Assembly (NCBI GenBank): GCA_029851415.1
Contig: CM056743.1
Span: 35,728,714 to 35,792,713, forward strand
DNA: 64,000 nt
Reading direction: 5' to 3'
DNA from: Eretmocerus hayati
Taxonomy: Eukaryota; Arthropoda; Insecta; Hymenoptera; Aphelinidae
Every line of letters starts with the position of its first letter. Within the stretch, counting starts at the first letter, position 1. The notes beneath the pieces are model-generated. The model saw nothing but the letters and a program-made list of their open reading frames with translations. It had not been told where the DNA came from and searched no databases. Positions 12,188 to 24,690 of this stretch are shown one piece after another. A program made the translations under genes and the position numbers.

Positions 12188-15100
12188 GGTCATAACGCGT
12201 TGTTTATTGAAAGCGGTTCGCGTAATTGGCACCGGTTAGATATATTTGTGTCCGTTAGTGTTATATACAGAACGGGTGGTTGACTTTTAGCGTTGCACTC
12301 GTTATACTAGTTACGCCTGGTGCACTATCTGCTATACTCGTCGAAAGCTTTTATTCGTTTGTTTGTATTTCTACGTTGAGACTATAAAACGATCCGGAAG
12401 GTTTTATAGTGTAGCTGTAAAACTATAGTCACCGGGCTCGTTACACCTAGTACACAATCTTTCGAGTTTTTGTATGGGAGGCTCCGAACGAAAATGATAT
12501 ATTTAAATCTTCAAAAAATCACTCTGGTATTTGTTAATTCGGTTCTTGTGTAGGGTTGATAAGTTTGACAAAAATATTGAGAAAAACTAAACTCGTGGTG
12601 ATTGAGAACTACCCGTGAGGGCCAATGAGTATACCGTTAGGATTGAAATGGAGTAATCCCTTTTTTTGGAAATGCGAGCTTGAACTAGTGTATTGTCGCG
12701 TCTTAATCAAAAGGAGCACTTTTTAGTACTTTTTACTTGCCAAACTCCAGTTTATTCCCAGCTATAGGCTCATCTACGCAAGTTTTTGCATTTATTTAGG
12801 GGTTCCTTTGGGAAGTTAAATTCCCCTTCACGCAGATCAGTGCACATCAGTTCAGATGTAAGCATATGCGACCGTGGCCAAAGTTGCAGGTTTTGCTACA
12901 ACAACACAAAATGCGGCATTTTGTAACGCTCGGCAAAAAAAGTTTGGAAAAATAACCTCCGCCAAATTTTTTCCACTGGAAGTAGATGTCTGAAAGAACA
13001 TTTTCGCACAGCTAATTGGGAGAGAAAGTCAAGGCATAGTTAGAGAACCTAATCCTGAATTTTTGATTTTTTCGAAAATTGCTCAACTACCATCGACTGG
13101 AGCTCCCACAAAAAGTAGAATAATCGAAATTTACCAGCAATCAAATTGTGGGTCCTTTGAAGACCTTCAAAATTACCAATGGTAAAAGCCGACTATTACT
13201 TTTCTAGTGAAAGCTACATAGGTCGTCCAGATGCTTCAGAATCCCTAAAATCTGCTCTCATTGAATGGTTTCCATGAGTCACCAAACTCAATTATTGGTT
13301 TTGAATATATCTTGTATAAAAAAAAATTACATAAACAAGAATTCCGTCGAAGCTATGATTTTCCGAAAATAGACCAAGAACGGGGACAAAATGGCTCTTC
13401 AAGGAGCTCAAGGGTCCACGGAAGCGGTCCAAAAAATCTGGAAAAAAAATTCTAAGTTCTAGAACGGCTCAGATAGATATAGCTCTGATTATGTACCTAT
13501 ACATTCTTGTAGATATATGTATTACTTTTATTACTAATATGTGTGTATGCATTTAGTTACCCTTTGTTGTAGTAATTAACTCCATCAAAACAGAGTACGC
13601 AAAACTATTATAATAACGAGTCCGTCAAGCATGTACAATTTCATTCGTCCTCTTCTCTCAACTACATATCGAGTTTTGAACGTTTGCCACTTTGCATTTT
13701 GTATACAGTGTATAGTCACCTGTATACACAATATGTACACTAAAATTGCTCTCTGTTTGTTTCTAACTCTAGTTCGTATACGCGACGTGTGTACATCGTG
13801 TAGGTGGAGGTGACACAAATCAGATCGACTTACTCATGCTCAAATCGCATTGTCTGACTTTACATTTTAGCGTCGAATAGCAACATTCGTACCTCCACTG
13901 TGCAATGCACGGACATACAAACAACTTTTGGGAATACATACATACCTTTTTATTCGTCCATACATGCACACTCTGTTGATATAGTGCACCTGCCAAGTAG
14001 ATTACCTCCCCAATTTTGATCTTTGATTGAGACTCTGCAGATATTCCATGGAATATCCGCGCGTTAACTCTGATGTCGAGATATAAATTTGCGCCACTTT
14101 ATAACTCTCAAATGGTCATTACAAACTACATCAAAATTAACGGCGAGCAATTAGTGTAGCAGCTTTGGAACCTTTTGTAATGTATGTAACCACATACTCG
14201 CTCGAAATCACTCAAAATATCTCTCTCTTTCTCTCTGTCTCTATCTCACTCACATAATTATTCCACAATTTGCACAGCAGAAATTAATTGCTGGGATGGG
14301 AAGTATATGAGTGATTCCATTGAAAGTGTGATTTTCCGTGTTCCATGTTCCTCAAAGTTTCTATGGGTCGGGATGTGCACTGTAGCAGTTTTCTGGGGTG
14401 TATTCTATTGGTGCGCAACTATGTTGATAGTTTTGTAGACGATTCTGACGTCCCCGTATTTAATAGTGCTTGATAGAGGGTCAAAATGTCCATTCCGTCC
14501 CCTGTAGTAAACTGAACTTGGACTTTTGAATTCATCACGATGCATATGCAGAGTCGAAAACCCTCATGTATAGCTGTGCACTTCAATTTGTAATACTTTA
14601 AACAACATATTCCACCACTTTACGAGTCAAAATTACTTGCTTAGTTCGCGCACGGCCGTCCGACATTTACGAGACGGATTTTCACCGAAACTGCTCGCAC
14701 AGCACTTGTAAGGTCGGCAAAGTCCCCGATCGTCTATTGAGCCTTTCTGACCGATGAGTTTGATTTCCAGATACCCGAATACGCCTCATCCATGCGCAAC
14801 AGTAGCCAAAAACTCGAATCTGTAGCTGGGCGCACCATATAAACGTGTTTTCAGAATGGCGTACAAAATTTTTGGTCCTTCCCGTCCCCATGTTGCGCTC
14901 CTCGCTAAAGCTTTGTATTGCTTTGTGGAACACATTTTCTTGAAGTATTTGTTTGCATTAGAGCAAATCTATGCGGAAAAGAGTCTACGATTGGTTGTCG
15001 AGCCGTGGAAATAATTTTGGTGGCGAAATGTTTTTTCCGTCCCCTCGGCAACCCCTTAAAGTGCCCATATCTTCCCCTGACTTCACTTTTGAGATACGTA

Positions 15101-15720
15101 ACTCTAGATACTTGCTATCTGTGCCCAAATGAGTGTAAATCAACTGCTGCGAGCCACCAAAACTCGTATGGGGCTGAAATAATTTTTTGACCCAAATCAC
15201 TCCCTGCGACGATTTTGGCTTTCAAAAATTCCACTTTCGTCGGAATTACCCAAATATGCTCCTGCGTGATTGAATTCCGTAATGATTTCACGCTCGATTA
15301 GGAGGGAATAATGGAATGCATTCAAACGCACTAACTTCGTACATGCGCGTAATTATTCAAACTAGTTTAATTAGAAACCGATTCACGGCCCTTGCATAAT
15401 CAATCGAACTAGCCGATACAGGAAAATCCACTTCAACCTCGATTGAGGAGATCAGAATACGAAAAGAAAGTATTTACAACGAGGAAAAGTGTGTAAGTAT
15501 CATGACGAATTGGTCCAGGATGATTCAATGGATAAACGAGAGCGTCCGGTTGCTCGAATGCAAACAGGGTTTAGTCGAATCTGTAGAATAGTAGGGGAGA
15601 AAACGACATCAACTCTCTCTCTTAATGATTATAATTTTATTTTACAACAACCACGCGTGACACAGATCCGAAGATCAACGCGAGAGGTACAAACATTTTG
15701 GAGGAAGTGTTAGTAGTACG
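10373..15720. other. no gene seen; includes TA microsatellite
   Basis: Over 5 kb without a supported gene. A perfect (TA)n run covers 12138-12184. The stretch near 14640-15200 has overlapping open frames on both strands (up to 90 codons) without any recognisable motif. I see no exon with good splice sites. Confidence 0.5.
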
Positions 15721-16588
15721 AGTGTACGAATAATTATGAAGATGTAATTTCATCGGTCTTTGCGAGTTAAAGTCAGCAAATTTTGCTGAATTCTTAGCAT
15801 CAATCGAGAATGGATTTTTCTCCACTCTCGATCAATGCACCTTTAGAGCCTCGTATGGTTCCGAGGATGCATCTAAAGGATTTTGATGGAAAGGAATGAA
15901 AAGTAAAGATGAGAAATGAGAAACTTGATGAAAAAATTTTGATTCTACGCTGATGTTATGCGTGTTTCGCCCTTCTCTCATTGCTCGGGCTTTTCAAAGT
16001 GGTGGAAGAGCAATGAGAGTTTACCACTGACACGCGGCTCAAGTGGCCGAATGTTCGATGGTTTGAACGCCCTTATATACGAAAGTTCATCTTCGTTATG
16101 CGCTTGCGAGAAAGGTCAATTTAACCCGCTATTTCCATTTGATTTCTCAACATTTTTACTTTGGCAGCTCTTCGGCCTTCTGCCGGAGATATATGTAATT
16201 AATTTTGACACTCGATCGATATGATCGGATATCGTATTTATCACTCGCGGGAATTTCAAATTATGAAGATGTAATTTCATCGGTCTTTGCGAGTTAAAGT
16301 CAGCAAATTTTGCTGAATTCTTAGCATCAATCGAGAATGGATTTTTCTCCACTCTCAATCAATGCACCTTTAGAGCCTCGTATGGTTCCGAGGATGCATC
16401 TAAAGGATTTTGATGGAAAGGAATGAAAAGTAAAGATGAGAAATGAGAAACTTGATGAAAAAATTTTGATTCTACGCTGATGTTATGCGTGTTTCGCCCT
16501 TCTCTCATTGCTCGGGCTTTTCAAATAAATACGATATCCGATCATATCGATCGAGTGTCAAAATTAATTACATATAGTGTACGAATAG
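15721..16588. repeat. compound duplication flanked by 12-bp direct repeats
   Basis: A block of about 265 bp (15733-15998) recurs almost unchanged at 16262-16525. A 50-bp block at 16189-16240 recurs inverted at 16526-16576. The whole lies between two exact copies of AGTGTACGAATA (15721-15732 and 16577-16588). Order: A, unique B, C, short D, A copy, C inverted. The flanking repeat looks like a target duplication, so it may be one inserted unit with internal rearrangement. No protein is encoded; the 62- and 80-codon frames are the duplicated A block read on the - strand. Confidence 0.75.
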
Positions 16589-17785
16589 TCCGACAGGGTG
16601 CACGCAGATCTTGAAATATATCTATGTATAATAGTCAGTGAGGAGTGTATAGTTACTCAGTGCAGTCATATAACACTGCCGAGCCAGGCAGAGTTAAGAG
16701 TTATAAACTCATGAGAAGCGAATGACACGAGCTGTAGTAGGTGATCTTGACGTTATCGTCCAACTTGCATAATATGGTCAAGTACAGTACGGAGAATAAG
16801 CGAAAGAAGCAAGTAGCTGACACGCTGAAGGAGATTCCACTACTATTACCATTCAGACCCTCAATAGAATTCAATATATTTTTTCCATTCATAATGCCGA
16901 TCGCAGCAATTTTTCTTCTTATGATACACTTTTTTTTACTGTACTTATGTCGACATATGTATGGGCATTCTATCTGTGCTTGTAAGTGTGGAAATATGTA
17001 TGTGCGCGAACCGCTTCCTCTCGCGCGCGCTCGATAGAGCACATAAATAAAATTGAATCGTCCTGCTACAGACGTGCAGTGTTGGGCTCTGATACTGATG
17101 CTGCTGCTGCTGCTGCTGCTGCTTATCGAATGTTAACTCGTGTTTTTTGCACTCTTTTGCAATTCTGATATAGGTACTACTGGTATTCAACGATAGAAAC
17201 GAGAGTATGGTGTGTATGTGTATGTGTGTGAGAGATATCAATTTTTTCTGTAGCTCAATGACGCTCTTTACTGTAGTATGGCTTGTATTACGTAGTTGTG
17301 AATGGCTTGTGGTACATGATGTACCCTCTTTGATGACGTGATGAACATATTGAGGATAGCTTGTATAATATCCTTGCATGGCATTGATCAAAAGGGCTGG
17401 TATGCGATGATGATTTGAAAACTATGAAATTGATTACAATTAGCTTAAAATGACAATTCGTGAATGATTCATCTAACCAATTTTTAATCTTTCAAAGTTC
17501 GAGCTATGTCTTCATATCCTGATGCTGGGAAAAATAGATTGGTCGTGATCTTATCTCTTTCTTGAATATTTCCATGGGGTTCTTACAGAATTTACCCCGG
17601 GGATGGGCCCATCCGGTGAACTTGTGTGAAAAAGGCCAACATTTTTTTCTATATCTGCGATATGCATAACAACAATTTTCATTCCAGATACTAAAATTTG
17701 TATGTACCCACATAATGTACTTTTATTGACCTTACCTATTTTTATCATGATAAGAAAATTCATGAGGGGAATTAGAATGTATTAA
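16589..17785. other. no gene seen; includes CTG microsatellite
   Basis: A (CTG)n run lies at about 17098-17122, translating as poly-A or poly-Q in overlapping frames. No conserved exon seen. Confidence 0.5.
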
Positions 17786-18117
17786 CGAGGAACACCCAGG
17801 GGTTGTGGAACACGGATTTGGCTGAAACTCTGGGGATAGTCTCCTTTTACCGCCAAAAGATGAAACCCAGAGCCGCACTTGCAAATGCCCAACCGTTTCC
17901 GAGCTGCAGCTTATAACATTAGCATAACGAGTATATCTATATGTATCTTTTTTGTAAATGGGCCCATATGGGCAATACTAATGTCGTAGGCTGTAGCTCA
18001 AAAACGCTTGAGCGTTAGGGTCTATAATTTTGGGTTACATCTTTTGGTGCTGAAAGAAGACTATTCCCAGAGTTTCAGTCAAATCCATGACCCACAACCT
18101 CTGGGTGCTCCTTGTAA
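17783..18117. mobile_element. MITE with TAA flanks (copy A of a two-copy family)
   Basis: The element is 17786-18114 (329 bp), tips CGAGGAACACC and GGTGCTCCTTG, flanked by TAA on both sides (17783-17785 and 18115-18117). The arms share GGATTTGGCTGAAACTCTGG and its complement, and CTGCAGCTTATAACATTAGC with a matching inner arm around ATGGGCCCATATGGGC. A second copy lies at 56255-56876. A 3-bp TAA duplication fits the TWA target of PIF/Harbinger elements, but the tips are not diagnostic. No coding capacity. Confidence 0.75.
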
Positions 18118-20035
18118 GTGAAAAATAAGAGTTTCCAATTATAGATTTTACCCAAGTTCGCCGAGTCACATGCATTGACATTAGTCCTTTTTGCACGTCC
18201 ATTCAATCCCGAGATGAACATTTAAATAAAATTTTGCGGTACCATTGTGAGACATCAGCGTTTAAAAGAGCACCCAACCAAAATAAGGAGAGGAGTATTA
18301 TTCTAATCCATCTCCCAACTTACATGTAGTATCTTTCCTCGGCTCAAAACTCGATACCTAGCTACAAATTTATGGAATTTCAAAAAATGGTTTGAAAATT
18401 GAATAAATAGATGAAAATTGAATGATGGAAAAGAAGAATTGGTAGAATTCGACGCTATAACAGTCAAACAATTCTCTATCGGATGAAAATTTAGTTCAAT
18501 AAGAATGAATGTCAACTCTCATTCCCGTATCAATTTTCGATCAAGAATTCAATCGATTCAAACGCTTTTCCATATCGTACAAAAGGAAAAAAAGCTTTCA
18601 CGATACACTCAGCATACCAAAAATATTCCTTCTTCCCCAGCACACGTCACATTCTACATAAACCGCGAAATTCTCCCTACATTTTCACACCACAATTCAA
18701 AGTTACGCTGCTGCATCAAATATTTCTTCGATAGTATACCTCTACTGCTGCTCCTGCTGCATCGGCACAGAATGTGAATCCCTCTATATACAGAAAGCGA
18801 GAGATGGAAATGCATCCTACTTATGAATATAGTTCGGCTTTATTGTGTCTATATAATGCAAAATCGGCAAAAAGGGTCACACACACATTGTACAGAGAAA
18901 CCGTCTCTCGATGTCAGACTATTATTATTAAGATATGGCTCGTCGACAACGTGTGTGACGAAGAAGAGCTGTATGGTATAGGTATAGCTTACGATTGCGC
19001 TATATACGGTTTATAGTCATCTCGTGCAAAATGTCAGTCTCGGATTCTCTACCATGTACCTCGACCTCTATGTGGCCTGCTTTTCAGTACTCCATCAAGC
19101 TTGGACTTCCATTATTCTCGTTTCAAATATACGATGCCTGCTTCTGTTGTGTTGACTCTGTGCCCATTTGGAGAAATATATCTACAACCATCACACGGAG
19201 GCTGTAATTTTCTGTCTCTATACTACTCCTGCGATTGACACCTTGTGCACGAATTATATGTATATATAGGACGCGTTAGTTAAGCGAGACAAAGTCTTTG
19301 TTTCTGTATTGGGCGCGAATTTGTGTCAGTCAAAATGTCAAGCAGATGTCGAACTTTGCGGATAATAATGAAACAGACGCGCTGTTCACATTGTTGTTAG
19401 CTTGTTCACGGTGTTATGAGGCATTGAAAATTTTGAGTCCTCGTGAGAATTAGATATAATTTGAAATGAGAAAATCCTTGGATTGGTATGTAGTTTGAAG
19501 AATTTTCCTAATTATCGTTTGATAAGAGGATCGTTCTTCAACGCAGTGGGTCGAAAAAGCGGGAAAGTTGAAGTTTCACAAAAAATATTCTTGTGGGTTG
19601 TGATTCTAGATATACCTCCAAGATCATATTTTAAAGAGAATCAAACTCTTTCGTCGGTGGATTTTGAAATAAATTTATTTCCCCAATTCCTCCATCATAA
19701 ATGGTATGCAACACGGTTCTTCGACCCCTTCGTGGTTTTATTTTCACGACAGTTCGAAAGAAACGAGTTTTATCGAAAGAAAAAGGTCCAGAATAGTGAG
19801 CTGTGGAATTTTTCGAAGATCGACAAGTTAATTTGCTCGTATCTATCAAAAAACGGGGTTCATCCGGTGTAAGGTTCTCAGATAAGAGAAAAACTGCGTA
19901 GAAAGTATGAATTCCTCGCAGTTTTCCCTAAAATTTTTTCCGACTATCCACGTCGGATCCGATTTTTCGATAAGTGTGCGCATATTATGTTATATTCAAA
20001 GATCCCGCACAATAGTACATATCTATATCAGTGTG
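18118..20035. other. no gene seen
   Basis: No supported gene. The longest frame (19483-19872, + strand, 129 codons) is hydrophobic and aromatic-rich, lacks motifs and starts from a non-AUG codon. A CTG-rich patch occurs at 18748-18765. Confidence 0.5.
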
Positions 20036-21029
20036 GAATAGTACATTATTGCCCTGGGCGCGTACGCCCAGTTCGGGCGCTAGGACAGTTTATTTCCCGA
20101 GCGAAGCGAGGGAAATAAGTTCTCCGCGCCCGAAATGGGCCTCCGAGCACAGGGCAATAATGATTTTTCATCATGAGAATCCTAAAACCGCGTTTGAATG
20201 CGGCATTTTTAGGTTAGAATGATGAAAAAACCTTTTTTGACACTTTGTTCGAGAATAGTACATTTCGATACAAGGGCGGGAAACGTTTTATTCGCGTTCG
20301 AGTGATGGGTTTCCGGCCCGAGCCGCAGGCGAGGGTCGGAATCATCACGAGGATGCGAATGATAGGTTTTACGCCCGTGTATCTAACTATACTTTTCGAT
20401 AAACTGTGAGTAAAAGTCGACAAACTGTGCGCAAAGTGCACTTTTACGCACAGTGTATCGAAAAGTAACTTTTTGATCGTCTGTGTGCAAATGAGTCATT
20501 TGCACACTGTTTGTCGCTTTTCATTTGCTCACAGAAGATCAAAAAACATAGTATGGTACTCGGGCGCAACGGTTTTCGCTTTCTCGTGACTATTTAGGCC
20601 CTCGCCTGCGGCTCGAGCCTAAAAAAGTCACTCGGAGTGCAAAAACCGTCGTTTGCGTCCTTGTATCATAATATACTATTTTCGCACTGATTTTCCACTT
20701 TCTCTCACAGTTTGTCAAAAAATAGTATTCAATACACGGGTGTAAAACTTGCTCTTCCACCCTTCATCGAAATGTACTATTTCACAATTTTGTAAGCACC
20801 CAAACATCGGAAAATTGAAAAAAACTATTTTTCATTACTCTAACCTGAAAATGCCGCGTTTGAATGGGATTTTAGGGTTCTCGTAATGAAAAATTATATC
20901 CGCAGTTCGCTTGCAAGCCCATTTTGGGCACTGGAGCGAAGCGACATGTCTATGTCACTTCGCTCGACAGACAAACTGTCCTAGTGCCGAAAATGGGCTC
21001 CTGCGCTCAGTAATGAAATATACTGTAGC
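20036..21029. mobile_element. array of nested hairpin modules within a 1-kb inverted repeat
   Basis: The outer arms pair at about 20036-20230 with 20816-21029. They share CTAGGACAGTTT, AAACCGCGTTTGAATG-like and AATGATGAAAAA-type blocks. Inside are several shorter dyads, each with a GC-rich core such as CCCGAGCGAAGCGAGGG or CGAGCCGCAGGCGAGGG, separated by AATAGTACATTTCG and GTAAGCACCCAAACATCGG words. One dyad recurs in opposite orientation at about 20286-20345 and 20590-20640. No protein is encoded. Single modules recur at 42436-42594 and 54154-54334. It looks like a non-autonomous transposon family assembled from hairpin modules. I cannot name the superfamily. Confidence 0.72.
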
Positions 21030-21133
21030 AGCTTTTTGGATGAAACTCGCCTTTTCCACATTGTTATGGAGAACCAAAAAAGAAACGTGGACCCGTAAGC
21101 AAGACGAATTTGCCATTCAACCCTACACCTATA

Positions 21134-21398
21134 ATAGGGTGATGACAGACTACCCGCTACGACACGAATCTCACGACGCGACGCGACACCGCCCGACACG
21201 GCACCTAATCCATTCTTGTGAACCCGACCATCGATGGATTTGATTCATTTTCACATTACCAGTCATGATTTATGAGAATGAGTCAGATCCATCGATGGTT
21301 GAGTTAGCAGGAATAGATTTAGTTGCCGTGGCGGGCGGTGTCACGTCGCGTCGTGTCGTGAGATTCATGTCGTAGCGGGTTGTCTGTCATCACCCATA
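21134..21398. mobile_element. MITE with GGGTGATGACAGAC ends
   Basis: The element is 21137-21395 (259 bp). The left arm begins GGGTGATGACAGACTACCCG and the right arm ends with the near-complement CGGGTTGTCTGTCATCACCC. Arms of about 60 bp pair with few mismatches and include the GACGCGACGCGACACCGCCC block. An inner dyad around CCATCGATGG continues the pairing. It is flanked by ATA on both sides. GGG tips and a 3-bp duplication are like PIF/Harbinger MITEs, though ATA is not the usual TWA target. Confidence 0.78.
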
Positions 21399-22207
21399 CC
21401 CTGGATGACACGACCTATATAATGGAAAAATTGAAAAAATGATTCTAATCCAGAATCCCCTGACAAGAGATTTGGATCTTTTTTGAAAAATGGTCCTGGA
21501 GGTACCTACAATTACACATCCCACAGATATTGTTTTCTATTGAACCTCCAACTTTCCCGCCTTTCCAGCTCACCGTGTCAAAACAAGTGTACAGAAATAC
21601 CTGTCACTCTTCAAACAAAGATAATTGAACTGACTCAGCAGGATGATTTTTATTGCTATGTGTTAGAAGAAAAGTATCCATCGAACGAATCATACCTTCT
21701 CATAATCGTCAATTTCCAATCGCTCATCGTCAACGCATTAAAATTGAAAGCGATAAGAAAGTATCGCTATTTCGAATACATTTTTCTTTCGCAGACGTCA
21801 AATCGTCGGAATGAATATCTCTCTTACAACTTTCGACTGACCAACGACTTTTTTCTCTAACTCGCATGAGCAAACTTTCACACAAAGAATGCTCAATTCT
21901 CGTTCTACGCTATACTCTAACTCGATTAAATCTCACTCACTTGCATTATTTCAAAAAGCAAATTAGAGAGGCCGCAGCTGGCCGATTTTCATATTATAAA
22001 TTCATCCGACTCTTGATGCTTGGCAAAAATAAGCATTTGCCATCTGAGTCTTGATGCAGTTCTATGACTCACATTATTTGGAGATCTCTGCAAAAAATAA
22101 CCCTCAAAGTCTAAAAATGTGAAGAAATAAATCTTTGAGGCGCAGACTCTGAATAATAGAGAAGCAACCAAAAGTTCATCAAAATTCTCAGTTACCCCAG
22201 TGTATAC

Positions 22208-22552
22208 TGTAGTGGCCAGGGTCCAGGATAAGGATTTATCGATCAAGAAAATAAGAACTGCTAAATAAGTGCACTTTATTGAATACACCAACGCTCTAAA
22301 ATACTAGACTCGCTAGGGGTTACAAGATGATGCAATATGACGCGCAGTATACGGTGCCGATCGACGAGCGCGCGCGGACACACTTGTGAGCCACTCAAGG
22401 GCTAGACAAATACTAATTATAGGCGCAGAGATTCGGCAGCGGAACCCCTCATATGACGCTTTCCAGAAGTTTCCATCGAGAGAAAAGCATCGAACACATC
22501 CAGGGTCGTATGAATCATCCATGCGCGTTGCGCTCTCCCTCGCATTCCCACA
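22208..22552 (-). repeat. 3' LTR (in element orientation)
   Basis: 345 bp, matching 26427-26771 at a constant offset of 4219. Read on the - strand it starts TGTGGGAATG and ends CCACTACA. An AATAAA polyadenylation signal lies on the - strand (TTTATT at 22275-22280), about 70 bp from the end. A CTATAATTAG TATA-like string lies further upstream. Confidence 0.9.
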
Positions 22553-22875
22553 TTCGGCCATCCTGACGGTCGAACCGACCCGGTCGACTGACCCATTCGT
22601 TCCTTCATATTTGCACAATGAAGATGACCACCGTACCTATTTCTCGGCATTGGATCTTAAAATTAAATCATACCATCCCATCATTCGCTTATCATACCAT
22701 CTTGCACTCTCATCACATTCATTGATCGCATCCATATCCCATAGGATTCATGACCCATTCCAGGACTCATAACCCGATCTTGCGAGCTTACAATATGCAC
22801 TGCTCGCATCGCTCAGCACACCACTGATCACTTTTCACCTTCACAAAACTCATCACTTTCACAACACTTTTGGCC

Positions 22876-24411
22876 CTAACCCTCTTCCTCGGGTTCAAGC
22901 TCTGCAGCATCAGCAAATTCCGCGTCAGCATCGGAGACTTCATCTTCGGAGTTCTCAGGAAGATTTCTGAAACCTCTCCATGGCTTCCCGGAGCTACGTT
23001 TTTCGGAGCAGAATCGGGCCATGTGCCCCGGCTTGTAACAATTATGGCAGATATCATCTGTGATTCCTCGTCTGTACTCTTGGGCTGGATGCTCTTTGCG
23101 ATCGCCATTGCGATAGGAGAACAGTTTGGGTTTCTGAGAGGGACTTGAATCCGTGCCCTCTCTAGGGTATGGGAATTTTCGCTTGAAATTCCCTGATTCA
23201 GGTACCACCGTACGTTCGCTATTAGAACCGACACGGTTACTTGGTCGATCTGAGTTGCGAAGTTCTACATATTCTAACAAAGCATCCCTGAACTCACCCC
23301 ATCCTTTAGCATGCATCATAAGCTGCTTCGAAAGCGCTGGTCCGCCTAAGCCACGCATGATATAATGGCGGACTTGTTCCTCGCTAACACTGGCTGCTTT
23401 TCCTAGTTTTTTGGCCCGATTCAGATATTGAATAGCTTTTTCATCGGGCTTCATCCTCAGCATTTTCAACTGCTGATAAGCTGCCATGGGATGCGAAATT
23501 CGTTCAAACTCCTCTCGCAGGTCGCGACTAAGATCGTCCCAAGAATGATAAGGATCCTGAGATTGTATCCAATCTGCCACTGCTCCAGTAAATGCGGATC
23601 GGGCAGCTATGCGTTTCTCGTAATCACTCCATTTTCCGGATTGGGCAATTTCCTCGAAGATCTCTAACCAACGAGCGACTGGCAAGTCGTCACTATCACC
23701 AGAAAAAGCTGGTACAATTTTCTGTTCTTCCCGAAAAGTTACTCTGCTCCGGGTCGCATTGCGGTGTTGCCCCATGTTGGCACTTTCGGTCGCACCTTGA
23801 CACGCTTGCAGGAGCAAGGACACCAGTTCTGGCACCTGAGCAGTGCCTACCAGACTAGATCCAACTGATACTTCTGGTTCTGGTATCACATGAGCATGCG
23901 CAGAAGCTGGGCTTGTGGTCGCACTTGTATGAGATCCACTCATGCTTCCGGCCGTCTGATCCAAAATATGAGACGAGCCCGTTGAGTTTGACCCGATGTG
24001 CGTAGTAGCATTTTGCATTAAAGGGATTGGCTGTAATGGATTCATTGAATGAGCATCAACGTGACCATGCGGTGTCGGCATCCGATCAATGCTCAAGCCA
24101 TCACGTCGTGCTTCAAGTACATGGCGTATCTGAGCCTGAGTCACTTCGAGTTGAGCCCGTAAAATTGCAATCTCTTGCGCTTGGGCCGCAATCTGCCGAT
24201 TTTGGGCCTCATTCGCTTCTCGAAGTTGTCGCATCGATGTTTCGTGCGACGGTACCGCGGGTTCCCCCGAATCATCATGCTGATCAGCCCGCATAACGGC
24301 ATATGACGCCCCATTGCTCCTCGGTGCCCGACGCTGCGAGTCTTGCACGTGAGCCACGCTACTCGCTCCGTCACTGTGCCGTGAGCGGCCTCTGCTAGAC
24401 AGCGTGTTCAT
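22876..24411 (-). CDS. retrotransposon Gag polyprotein
   Basis: Intact 511-codon Gag read from the ATG at 24411-24409. That ATG has A at -3 in the context AAGATG. The frame is open a further 24 codons upstream but with no other ATG, so this is the first usable start. An acidic-to-neutral S/H/Q-rich N-terminal third includes a short Q/A/L-rich stretch likely to form a coiled coil (EAQNRQIAAQAQEIAILRAQ). The central part is the retrotransposon gag (capsid) domain with W and F landmarks, as in ARWLEIFEEIAQSGKWSDYE. Near the C-terminus is one zinc knuckle, CHNCYKPGHMARFC (C-x2-C-x4-H-x4-C), followed by a very acidic tail. Gag packages the element's RNA into cytoplasmic particles. No frameshift signal or pol follows. 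Confidence 0.9.
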   Translation of the reverse strand: MNTLSSRGRSRHSDGASSVAHVQDSQRRAPRSNGASYAVMRADQHDDSGEPAVPSHETSMRQLREANEAQNRQIAAQAQEIAILRAQLEVTQAQIRHVLEARRDGLSIDRMPTPHGHVDAHSMNPLQPIPLMQNATTHIGSNSTGSSHILDQTAGSMSGSHTSATTSPASAHAHVIPEPEVSVGSSLVGTAQVPELVSLLLQACQGATESANMGQHRNATRSRVTFREEQKIVPAFSGDSDDLPVARWLEIFEEIAQSGKWSDYEKRIAARSAFTGAVADWIQSQDPYHSWDDLSRDLREEFERISHPMAAYQQLKMLRMKPDEKAIQYLNRAKKLGKAASVSEEQVRHYIMRGLGGPALSKQLMMHAKGWGEFRDALLEYVELRNSDRPSNRVGSNSERTVVPESGNFKRKFPYPREGTDSSPSQKPKLFSYRNGDRKEHPAQEYRRGITDDICHNCYKPGHMARFCSEKRSSGKPWRGFRNLPENSEDEVSDADAEFADAAELEPEEEG

Positions 24412-24690
24412 CTTGACAATTAAATGGGCTCTATTAGTAAATATCAGTGCACCCCTACGTATGCACAGCCTGCACTCCAGCAACCAAGTTTTTCTGGTGA
24501 AGGCATCGCCTCACGACAAGGTGCGGAAGCTTTGGCTGCCTGGCGTAGTACTCGCACAGCAGAGATACACAGAATGTATAGGTATACGTTCGAGTCGACT
24601 GGACTCGGCTGCGTAAACTAGGTATAGCTATATAGCACGAGCTGGAGATGAGCCTCGCTCTCTCAACTCGACTAGAGACACCGCTCCCCC

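Noticed and set aside
19483..19872. 129-codon frame on the + strand
   Set aside because: Starts from a non-AUG codon, is aromatic-rich without motif, and is flanked by non-coding DNA.
24412..24483. Upstream extension of the Gag frame
   Set aside because: It has no ATG; the extra 24 codons would need a TTG start. The ATG at 24411 has a good context.
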